A stretch of DNA of 12,689 nucleotides from an uncultured Muribaculum sp. (lineage in GTDB: Bacteria; Bacteroidota; Bacteroidia; Bacteroidales; Muribaculaceae). The stretch covers positions 1-12,689 of the forward strand of contig NZ_CAJTYX010000057.1 of assembly GCF_910583865.1 (NCBI RefSeq), read 5' to 3'. The position numbers were made by a program, and so were the translations under genes. Below, one piece after another: positions 6,789 to 12,689 of this stretch. Under the pieces are notes generated by a model, which was not told where the DNA came from, searched no databases, and saw only the letters and a program-made list of their open reading frames with translations. Each line of letters opens with the position of its first letter. Within the stretch, counting starts at the first letter, position 1.

Positions 6789-7910
6789 TTACTCGGCATC
6801 CTGTTCCTGTGCGAACTGCATCAGGTAGGCCTTGATGAACGGGTCGAGATCACCATCCATCACGGCATTCACATCTGAGGTCTGCCAGCCGGTGCGGTGA
6901 TCCTTCACGCGGCGGTCGTCAAACACATAGGAGCGGATCTGAGAGCCCCACTCGATCTTCATCTTGCTGTCCTCCACCTTGCGCTGCTCGGCCAGACGAT
7001 GCTGCAGCTCCTTGTCGTAGAGGATGGAGCGGAGCTGTCGCATGGCGTTCTCCTTGTTCTTGGGCTGGTCGCGGGTCTCGGTGTTCTCTATGAGTATTTC
7101 CTCCTTCTCGCCGGTGTAGGGGTCGGTGAACTGGTAGCGCAGACGCACACCCGACTCCACCTTGTTGACGTTCTGTCCGCCCGCGCCTCCCGAACGGAAG
7201 GTGTCCCAGCTCAACAGGGCCGGGTCGACATGCACCTCGATAGTGTCATCGACCAAAGGGGTGACGAACACCGAGGCGAATGAGGTCATGCGCTTACCCT
7301 GTGCATTGTAGGGCGATACACGCACCAGACGATGCACGCCGTTCTCGCTCTTGAGGTAACCGTAGGCCATCGGGCCGTCGACCTCGATGGTGACCGACTT
7401 GATTCCGGCCTCGTCGCCTTCAAGGATATTGGCTATGGCAGTCTTATAGCCCTTGTCCTCGCAATAGCGAAGATACATACGCATGAGCATCGACGCCCAG
7501 TCCTGGCTCTCCGTTCCACCGGCGCCGGAGTTGATTTTAAGCACCGCGCCGAGCGAATCCTCCTCACGGCGCAGCATGTTGCGCAATTCCATGTCCTCGA
7601 TCTTGGCTATGAGGTCGGCATACATGCGGTCAAGCTCCTCCTCCTCGACAAGACCTTCCTTGATGAAGTCCCAGGCAAGCTGCAGCTCGCCCACGGCCTT
7701 GTCGACCTCATCGTAAGAGTCGATCCACTGGTGCAGCTGCTTAACCTTTTTCATCTGCGCCTGCGCCTCCTTCTGATGTTCCCAGAAGTCGGGCACATGC
7801 GTGCGGAGTTCTTCTTCTTCCACTTCTATTCGCTTCGAGTCGATGTCGAGATAGCGGCGCAGCGCATCCTTGCGCTCAACGGCCTGCTTCAGTTGGTCAT
7901 ATGTAATCAT
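6789..7910 (-). CDS. prfB: peptide chain release factor 2
   Basis: A 373-residue class I release factor that recognises UAA and UGA in the ribosomal A site and triggers peptide release. The N-terminal coiled-coil domain spans about 1-115. The region INSGAGGTESQDWASML (127-142) is diagnostic for RF2. The codon-recognition loop reads RVSPYNAQG (197-205), so the usual SPF tripeptide is SPY (199-201). The catalytic GGQ is at 244-246 in SGGAGGQNVNKVES. The gene is read in one frame from ATG at 7908-7910: at the point where many bacteria have CTT TGA C and a programmed +1 frameshift, this gene has TAT CTC GAC (Y20-L21-D22). It begins 45 nt after the acyl-CoA synthetase stop and precedes argB by 41 nt, which suggests cotranscription. 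Confidence 0.97.
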   Translation of the reverse strand: MITYDQLKQAVERKDALRRYLDIDSKRIEVEEEELRTHVPDFWEHQKEAQAQMKKVKQLHQWIDSYDEVDKAVGELQLAWDFIKEGLVEEEELDRMYADLIAKIEDMELRNMLRREEDSLGAVLKINSGAGGTESQDWASMLMRMYLRYCEDKGYKTAIANILEGDEAGIKSVTIEVDGPMAYGYLKSENGVHRLVRVSPYNAQGKRMTSFASVFVTPLVDDTIEVHVDPALLSWDTFRSGGAGGQNVNKVESGVRLRYQFTDPYTGEKEEILIENTETRDQPKNKENAMRQLRSILYDKELQHRLAEQRKVEDSKMKIEWGSQIRSYVFDDRRVKDHRTGWQTSDVNAVMDGDLDPFIKAYLMQFAQEQDAE

Positions 7911-7955
7911 TGCGGGATTTAGGCTGAGGTAAATCGGTTCATTATATATTCAGAG

Positions 7956-9764
7956 TCATTGCGCGTACATCGCCTCTATGAGGTCGGCATACTTCGTGTT
8001 GATGACAGGTCGTTTGATCTTCAATGTATTGGTAAGCTCTCCACCCTCCATGGTAAACTCCTTCGGAAGGAGAGTGAACTTCTTTATCTTCTCGTAGTTG
8101 GCGAGTCCCTTTTCGAGCTTTTCGATACGCTGCTGGATCATGCGGTTGATCTCTGAGTCGGCCACGAGGTCGGCCATGGACTTATAGCTTATCTTCTTCT
8201 TGTCGGCATACCTGCGCAAAGCATCGAGCGCGGGGACGATGATGGCGGTGACATACTTCCGCCGGTCGCCTATGACGGCCACCTGCTCGATGTATTCGTC
8301 CTCGCCAAGGCGGCTCTCAATGGCCTGCGGGGCGATATACTTGCCGTTGGATGTCTTGAAAAGGTCCTTTATGCGGTCGGTGAGGATCAGCGCACCGGTG
8401 TCGTCGATGCGTCCGGCATCGCCGGTGCGGAACCATCCGTCGGGGGTGAAGGCCGCCGCCGTTGCCTCTGGCTTGTTGTGGTATCCGGCCATTATAGTCG
8501 GGCCGTTGACGAGCACCTCGTCGTTCTCACCTATCCGGATCTGCACGCGCGGAATCACAGTGCCCACGGTGCCTATCTCATAGCCCACGGCAGGATAGCA
8601 GGTCACGGTGGCTGTGGTCTCCGACAGTCCGTATCCGACCATGATGTTTATGCCGCACGAGTGGAGGAACTCGCATATAGTGTCGCTCAGTGGCGCTCCG
8701 GCGGTGGGGAATATGTTTCCGTTGTTTATGCCTATCACCTTGCGCAGGGGGGTGAACACGCGGGCGTCGAAGAAACGGTACTGCAGTTCGAGCCATGCGG
8801 GCACCTTGCGCCCCAGACGCACGTAATCGAGGTTGCGGCGACGGCCCACGGCAAGCGCACGTCGCACCATCACTTTCTGGAAGGCGTTCATGCGCTGTAT
8901 CTTGGCCTGGACGGCTGCGTAGACCTTCTCCCAGAAACGCGGCACGGAACACATGCACGTCGGAGTGGTCTCGCGGATGGAGTTCTGTATGTCGCGCGGA
9001 TCAAGGTTCACATAGACCTTCATGCCCACATAGAGGCACACATAGGTCCATCCTTTCTCGAATATATGGCTGAGCGGGAGGAAACATATCGAGGTGTCGG
9101 CATCGGAGATAGACGTAAGCCGCTCCACATGCATCGGAAGGGTGGCGGAAAAGCAACTGTGGGGAAGAATGGCGCCCTTAGGCTCTCCGGTGGTACCCGA
9201 CGTGTAGATAAGGGTGGCCACATCCTCCGGACGAGCCTCGTCGGTACGCCGCAATACCTCGTTGCGGCTTTCCTGCGGCGCATCTTTCCCGAGTTCCAAC
9301 AACTCGTCGAAGGTGAGGGTGGTTGTATCGTCAGGCTGACGGGCATCGATATCGAATGCCACGATACGTTCAAGCGCAGGACAATTCACCATAGCCTTGC
9401 GGGCTATATCGTACTGCTCCTGATTTCCGGTAAAAAGTATCTTTATGCCGGCATCGTTCACTATGTATTCCACCTGCTCGCGGCTGCTCGTGGAATATAT
9501 CGACACGGATGCGGCGCGGTTGGCATAGGCGGCAAAATCGGCCACGAGCACACCCGGGCGATTGGCAGAGAACACACCGATATTGTCGGCGGGCATGACA
9601 TGCAGCCTCTCAAGGGCGGCGGCGGCCTGATCGACCATCTCGGCGAAACGTCGCCAGGATATATCGACCCACGGATGAGTGGCGGCGTCTTTGAAGCTTA
9701 ACGCCGCACGGTCGCCATATTTAAGCGCCTGCCTGTGAACGAGACCGGTTAGTATGTTAGACAT
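7956..9764 (-). CDS. long-chain fatty acid--CoA ligase (AMP-forming)
   Basis: A 602-residue member of the ANL (adenylate-forming) superfamily that activates long-chain fatty acids to acyl-CoA via an acyl-adenylate. Motifs in order are the phosphate-binding LIYTSGTTGEPKG (185-197), FLPLSHIFEK (228-237), VGYGLSETT (376-384, adenine binding), WFRTGDAGRI (444-453, with D449) and LTDRIKDLFKTSNGKYIAPQ (461-480, hinge and start of the mobile C-terminal domain). A final GELTNTLKIKR (575-585) carries the expected catalytic lysine. KTSNGKYIAPQ and the length around 600 match the long-chain (FadD/ACSL) branch, not acetyl-CoA synthetase. There is no membrane segment; these enzymes are usually membrane-associated. 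Start is ATG at 9762-9764, 29 nt below a TAnnTTTG box. It heads a probable unit with prfB and argB. Chain-length preference cannot be read from sequence. Confidence 0.95.
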   Translation of the reverse strand: MSNILTGLVHRQALKYGDRAALSFKDAATHPWVDISWRRFAEMVDQAAAALERLHVMPADNIGVFSANRPGVLVADFAAYANRAASVSIYSTSSREQVEYIVNDAGIKILFTGNQEQYDIARKAMVNCPALERIVAFDIDARQPDDTTTLTFDELLELGKDAPQESRNEVLRRTDEARPEDVATLIYTSGTTGEPKGAILPHSCFSATLPMHVERLTSISDADTSICFLPLSHIFEKGWTYVCLYVGMKVYVNLDPRDIQNSIRETTPTCMCSVPRFWEKVYAAVQAKIQRMNAFQKVMVRRALAVGRRRNLDYVRLGRKVPAWLELQYRFFDARVFTPLRKVIGINNGNIFPTAGAPLSDTICEFLHSCGINIMVGYGLSETTATVTCYPAVGYEIGTVGTVIPRVQIRIGENDEVLVNGPTIMAGYHNKPEATAAAFTPDGWFRTGDAGRIDDTGALILTDRIKDLFKTSNGKYIAPQAIESRLGEDEYIEQVAVIGDRRKYVTAIIVPALDALRRYADKKKISYKSMADLVADSEINRMIQQRIEKLEKGLANYEKIKKFTLLPKEFTMEGGELTNTLKIKRPVINTKYADLIEAMYAQ

Positions 9765-9793
9765 ACCTGTATCTGGTTAGTTAGTATAATTTG

Positions 9794-9801
9794 CAAATTT
9801 A
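9794..9801 (-). promoter_or_regulatory. Bacteroidota -7 box for acyl-CoA synthetase-prfB-argB
   Basis: The - strand octamer TAAATTTG matches TAnnTTTG exactly and lies 29 nt upstream of the ATG at 9764. At the -33 position (19 nt upstream) there is only CATG rather than TTTG. It lies between the rplT terminator and the gene, where a promoter is expected. Confidence 0.5.
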
Positions 9802-9925
9802 ACAAGAAAGCCGTGATGAGCATGGTGAGGTAAAGCGCATTCTTATCGGTATTTAATATTCATTCACACTTCACCACATTCCCGCCTCGCGCCTTAACAG
9901 ATTTTACCACTCCGACATGGCATGG

Positions 9926-9959
9926 AAAAGGCGACATGTCTGCGATGACACGTCGCCTT
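9926..9959 (-). terminator. terminator of the thrS-infC-rpmI-rplT operon
   Basis: On the - strand AAGGCGACGTGTC pairs with GACATGTCGCCTT (13 bp, one G-U pair; arms 9947-9959 and 9928-9940) around the loop ATCGCA. The stem runs into TTTT (9926-9929, partly the stem base). It starts 49 nt beyond the rplT stop. Confidence 0.75.
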
Positions 9960-10008
9960 ATATCTGTAGCCATCCCCTCGTGCGAGAGGAAAGCGCAAGG
10001 ATGACCGA

Positions 10009-10359
10009 TTATGCGTCCTTTACCTTGGCAACAACGGCCTTGAAAGCAGCCGGGTTGTTGAGGGCGAGGTCGGCAAGCACCTTGCGGTTGATGGCTATGC
10101 CCGACTTGTGGATGAGCCCCATAAGCTTCGAGTAGGACAGGTTCTCCTCACGTGCGGCAGCATTGATACGCTGAATCCAGAGAGCGCGGAAGTTGCGCTT
10201 CTTGTCCTTGCGGTCACGATAAGCGTAGGTAAGACCTTTCTCCCAGGTGTTCTTGGCTACGGTCCACACATTCTTGCGGCAACCGAAATAACCACGGGTG
10301 AGTTTCAGGATTTTCTTACGACGTGCTCTGGAAGCAACATGGTTTACTGATCTTGGCAT
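10009..10359 (-). CDS. rplT: 50S ribosomal protein L20
   Basis: A 116-residue large-subunit protein (family about 117-118) that binds 23S rRNA early in 50S assembly; in E. coli and Bacillus it also represses its own operon. The extended basic N-terminus MPRSVNHVASRARRKKILK, then TRGYFGCRKNVWTVAKN and RDRKDKKRNFRALWIQRINA (49-68), are diagnostic. The globular C-terminal half ends in AFKAVVAKVKDA. It starts with ATG at 10357-10359, preceded by an A/T-rich stretch and no Shine-Dalgarno. The gap to rpmI is 161 nt, unusually wide for this pair, and contains hairpins (see 10376-10412). It is the last gene of the operon. Confidence 0.98.
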   Translation of the reverse strand: MPRSVNHVASRARRKKILKLTRGYFGCRKNVWTVAKNTWEKGLTYAYRDRKDKKRNFRALWIQRINAAAREENLSYSKLMGLIHKSGIAINRKVLADLALNNPAAFKAVVAKVKDA

Positions 10360-10375
10360 TGTTTTGATAAATTTT

Positions 10376-10412
10376 GAACGTCAGCGGCTAAAGCTCTTTG
10401 GGCTGAACATTC
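10376..10412 (-). promoter_or_regulatory. hairpin just upstream of rplT, possible L20 control site
   Basis: In the mRNA, GAATGTTCAGC (10402-10412) pairs with GCTGACGTTC (10376-10385) to give a 10-bp stem with a single bulged U, around a 16-nt loop containing AAAGAGCTTT. The stem ends 16 nt before the rplT ATG. A second small hairpin, CCTGC-TCTT-GCAGG, lies at 10470-10483. A role in L20 autoregulation is inference from position only. Confidence 0.4.
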
Positions 10413-10520
10413 GGTTAATGAAATTTTTTGTTGTCGGACCCGACAGGCGGATCCTGAATCACGAATTTACCTGCAAGAGCAGGAGAAAACGGGAGCGGCA
10501 ATTCCTCTCCGGGCGAGCGA

Positions 10521-10715
10521 TCAGAGCGCGAGCAGGTTGCGTACTTCCTTCTTGTCGACCGTGGCTACAAGGCCGGTGTGGGTAAGGTTGCGCTTCTGCT
10601 TCTTGGTCTTTTTGGTGAGAATGTGGCTCTTGAAAGCGTGTTTTCTCTTGATCTTTCCTGATCCGGTAAGGGCGAACCTCTTTTTGGCACCGGAATTAGT
10701 CTTAATCTTAGGCAT
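10521..10715 (-). CDS. rpmI: 50S ribosomal protein L35
   Basis: A 64-residue basic large-subunit protein (family 64-66). The sequence MPKIKTNSGAKKRFALTGSG, then KIKRKHAFKSHILTKKTKK, shows the L35 signature, and it ends in DKKEVRNLLAL. It starts with ATG at 10713-10715 after an A/T-rich, SD-less leader, 78 nt after the infC stop, and ends with TGA at 10521-10523. Its position between infC and rplT is the widely conserved bacterial order. Confidence 0.98.
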   Translation of the reverse strand: MPKIKTNSGAKKRFALTGSGKIKRKHAFKSHILTKKTKKQKRNLTHTGLVATVDKKEVRNLLAL

Positions 10716-10747
10716 TTTGTTCGTTAATTAAATATATTTGTAGATGT

Positions 10748-10763
10748 GGCGCGTCAAAGCGCC
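10748..10763 (-). other. intercistronic hairpin between infC and rpmI
   Basis: GGCGC-TTTGAC-GCGCC on the - strand gives a perfect 5-bp GC stem with a 6-base loop, 31 nt after the infC stop and 33 nt before rpmI. No U tract follows, so it is not a terminator. It may mark an mRNA processing or stability point, but function is unknown. Confidence 0.35.
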
Positions 10764-10793
10764 GAAATTGCATGTCAGATACCCGTCGAGGGA

Positions 10794-11384
10794 TTATTTG
10801 GCGGCTTTCTTGGGCGAAAGCATGATGGTCATGCGCTTTCCTTCAAGCACCGGCATCTGCTCAAGCTTGCCGAGATCCTCGAGATCGTTGGCAAAGCGAA
10901 GCAGAAGCACCTCGCCCTGCTCCTTGAAGAGGATGGAACGTCCACGGAAGAACACATAGGCCTTTACCTTGGCGCCCTCTTTCAGGAATCCCTGGGCATG
11001 CTTAAGCTTGAAGTTGTAGTCGTGGTCGTCGGTCTGGGGTCCGAAACGGATCTCCTTCACCACCACCTTGGTCGACTTGGCCTTCTGCTCCTTCAGACGC
11101 TTTTTCTGCTGGTAAAGGAACTTCTGGTAGTCGAGAATCTTGCACACGGGGGGCACCGCCTTGGGCGAAATCTCCACAAGGTCGAGTTCCTGCTCCTGCG
11201 CAAGGCGCAATGCCTGCTGGATGGAGTATATGCCATTCTCCACATTGTCGCCGACAATGCGGACTTCGCGTGCACGTATGCGCTCGTTTACGGCATATGG
11301 TTCTTCTTTACGTGGAGCGCCACGGAAAGGAGGACGGCTGCCTCCTCTCTGCGGTCCCGAAGGATATGATGGTCTGTTGTCCAT
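10794..11384 (-). CDS. infC: translation initiation factor IF-3
   Basis: A 196-residue factor that binds the 30S subunit, prevents premature 50S joining and checks the start codon. The N-terminal domain runs from about 29 to 98 (YAVNERIRAREVRIV at 30-44, DLVEISPKAVPPVCKILDY at 68-86). A lysine-rich linker follows (93-108), then the C-terminal domain (VVVKEIRFGPQTDDHDYNFK at 107-126, FFRGRS at 145-150). Residues 1-28 are an extra Pro/Gly/Arg-rich tail (SYPSGPQRGGSRPPFRGAPR). The start is ATG at 11382-11384, only 9 nt after the thrS stop, so translation is probably coupled. There is no AUU start as in E. coli infC, hence no start-codon-based self-control of that type. It is followed by rpmI. 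Confidence 0.97.
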   Translation of the reverse strand: MDNRPSYPSGPQRGGSRPPFRGAPRKEEPYAVNERIRAREVRIVGDNVENGIYSIQQALRLAQEQELDLVEISPKAVPPVCKILDYQKFLYQQKKRLKEQKAKSTKVVVKEIRFGPQTDDHDYNFKLKHAQGFLKEGAKVKAYVFFRGRSILFKEQGEVLLLRFANDLEDLGKLEQMPVLEGKRMTIMLSPKKAAK

Positions 11385-11393
11385 TCAGTAGGG

Positions 11394-12689
11394 TTATTGG
11401 TTAATCATGCTTGCGACCTCGTCGGTCAAATATTTTGCAAAGGTAGTGATTTTCATCGTACCTTTATCGCCTTCTCCCTGTTTTCTCACAGAAACTTCAC
11501 CATTTTGTGCCTCTTTCTCTCCGACGACGAGCATGTAGGGTATGCGTTTAAGCTCATTGTCGCGGATTTTCTTTCCGATTTTCTCGTTGCGGTCGTCGAC
11601 GATGGCGCGTACGTCGGCCTCGTTAAGCTCAGCGGCCACACGACGGGCATAGTCATTGAACTTCTCTGAGATAGGGAGCACGACGCACTGGTCAGGCACG
11701 AGCCACAGCGGAAGCTTCCCGGCGGTGTGCTCAAGAAGCACGGCCACAAAGCGTTCGAGAGAGCCGAAGGGAGCGCGATGTATCATCACCGGACGGTGCT
11801 TCTGGTTGTCGGCGCCGGTGAATTCGAGCTGGAAGCGTTCAGGCAGGTTATAATCCACCTGGATAGTGCCGAGCTGCCAGCGGCGGCCGATGGCGTCCTT
11901 CACCATGAAGTCGAGCTTAGGCCCGTAGAAGGCGGCCTCGCCAAGCTCGGTACGGGCGTTGAGACCCTTTTCGGCGCAGGCCTCTATGATGGCGTTCTCG
12001 GCGAGATGCCAGTTTTCGTCAGAGCCGATATACTTCTCCTTGTTGTTGGGGTCGCGCAGCGAAATCTGAGCCTCGAAGTTGTCGAACTTGAGAGCCTTGA
12101 AGATGTAGAATATGATGTCCATCACCTTTAGGAACTCCTCCTTGATCTGGTCGGGAGCGCAGAAGATGTGGGCGTCATCCTGCGTGAAACCGCGCACGCG
12201 TGTCAGTCCGTGAAGCTCGCCGCTCTGCTCGTAGCGGTAGACGGTGCCGAACTCGGCAAGGCGCATAGGCAGGTCGCGGTAACTGCGCGGGGCGCTACGG
12301 TAGATCTCGCAGTGGTGGGGGCAGTTCATCGGCTTCAACAGGTATTCCTCACCCTCTTCGGGGGTGTGGATGGGCTGGAACGAGTCTTTGCCGTATTTTG
12401 CGTAGTGGCCAGAGGTCACGTAAAGGTTCTTGTTGCCGATATGTGGGGTGATCACCTGAAGATAGCCGTAACGCTTCTGAATCTTGCGCAGGAACTGTTC
12501 GAGACGGTCGCGCAGGGCGGCGCCTTTCGGAAGCCACAGGGGCAGACCGGCACCGACGTTGGCGGAGAAAGCGAAAAGCTCCATCTCCTTGCCGAGCTTG
12601 CGGTGGTCGCGCTTCTTGGCCTCTTCGAGCATCACGAGATACTCGTCGAGCATCTTCTTCTTGGGGAAGGTGATGCCGTAGACGCGCAC
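11394..12689 (-). CDS. thrS: threonyl-tRNA synthetase, C-terminal 431 residues
   Basis: A class II aminoacyl-tRNA synthetase that attaches threonine to its tRNA. The window holds the catalytic and anticodon-binding domains; the N-terminal TGS and editing domains (about 215 residues for a normal length near 645) lie beyond the right edge, so the leading GTG at 12687-12689 is an internal valine, not a start. Counting from the edge, the opening YGITFPKKKMLDEYL is the usual linker into the core. The zinc ligands are C123 (PMNCPHH), H174 (DDAHIF) and H304 (VMIHRAPFG). Motif 2 is VYRYEQSGELHGLTRVRGF (150-168) and motif 3 is FGSLERFVAVLLEH (308-321). The anticodon-binding domain begins near 329 (WLVPDQCVVLPIS). 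TAA is at 11394-11396. It is first in the visible operon, 9 nt upstream of infC. Confidence 0.98.
   Translation of the reverse strand: MRVYGITFPKKKMLDEYLVMLEEAKKRDHRKLGKEMELFAFSANVGAGLPLWLPKGAALRDRLEQFLRKIQKRYGYLQVITPHIGNKNLYVTSGHYAKYGKDSFQPIHTPEEGEEYLLKPMNCPHHCEIYRSAPRSYRDLPMRLAEFGTVYRYEQSGELHGLTRVRGFTQDDAHIFCAPDQIKEEFLKVMDIIFYIFKALKFDNFEAQISLRDPNNKEKYIGSDENWHLAENAIIEACAEKGLNARTELGEAAFYGPKLDFMVKDAIGRRWQLGTIQVDYNLPERFQLEFTGADNQKHRPVMIHRAPFGSLERFVAVLLEHTAGKLPLWLVPDQCVVLPISEKFNDYARRVAAELNEADVRAIVDDRNEKIGKKIRDNELKRIPYMLVVGEKEAQNGEVSVRKQGEGDKGTMKITTFAKYLTDEVASMINQ

Noticed and set aside
8478..9701. A 407-codon open frame on the + strand opposite the acyl-CoA synthetase
   Set aside because: Same reasoning: it mirrors a well-supported gene, has no recognisable domain, and no promoter or ribosome site precedes it.
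10433..10444. Palindrome gtcggacccgac as a hairpin or operator
   Set aside because: The loop would be two bases, and a single 12-bp near-palindrome is expected by chance in GC-rich DNA.
12687..12689. GTG at the right edge as the thrS start
   Set aside because: The protein here begins inside the linker before the catalytic core; ThrRS needs about 215 further N-terminal residues, so the gene is cut by the window.
1..12689. Mobile element, phage, CRISPR array, tRNA or a new defence-like system
   Set aside because: No terminal inverted repeats, transposase or integrase, spaced direct repeats or cloverleaf were found; nearly all the sequence is taken up by recognisable core genes.

Overview
The window looks like core chromosome of a member of the Bacteroidales, with a moderately GC-rich composition of the Muribaculaceae/Bacteroidaceae kind. 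Three things point there. The C-terminal end of a GH92 alpha-mannosidase is typical of glycan-degrading Bacteroidota. The YidC has the long periplasmic domain and the Lys-for-Arg groove residue of that phylum. Two intergenic regions carry the Bacteroidota -7 promoter box TAnnTTTG, while start codons lack obvious Shine-Dalgarno sequences. The family-level placement is inference.

Layout, left to right. On the + strand is the tail of a GH92 glycosidase (1-368). It converges on a - strand iron-dependent alcohol dehydrogenase of the YqhD/BDH type (546-1820). The gap between them holds a degenerate 9-bp tandem repeat and a strong bidirectional hairpin terminator. All remaining genes are on the - strand, so they are transcribed from right to left. 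The rightmost group is the translation operon thrS (5' end outside the window), infC, rpmI, rplT, closed by a terminator hairpin at 9926-9959. Next is a unit with its own -7 box: a long-chain acyl-CoA synthetase, prfB (release factor 2) and argB, with gaps of 41-45 nt. Next is pyrG-yidC, driven by a clear -7 box at 5769-5776 and closed by a terminator at 1858-1905. The alcohol dehydrogenase lies last, as a likely single-gene unit between two terminators.

Functionally, most of the window is housekeeping. It covers translation (ThrRS, IF3, L35, L20, RF2), membrane protein insertion (YidC), pyrimidine nucleotide synthesis (CTP synthase), arginine synthesis (ArgB) and fatty acid activation. The two leftmost genes are metabolic and accessory.

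I found no mobile element, CRISPR array, phage gene, tRNA or rRNA, and no convincing undescribed system. The points worth a second look are small. They are an unusually long, structured rpmI-rplT spacer that could be an L20 control site; a release factor 2 gene without the usual programmed frameshift and with SPY in place of SPF; a structured pyrG leader with an unannotated-looking GTG start; and a degenerate 9-bp tandem repeat behind the GH92 gene.
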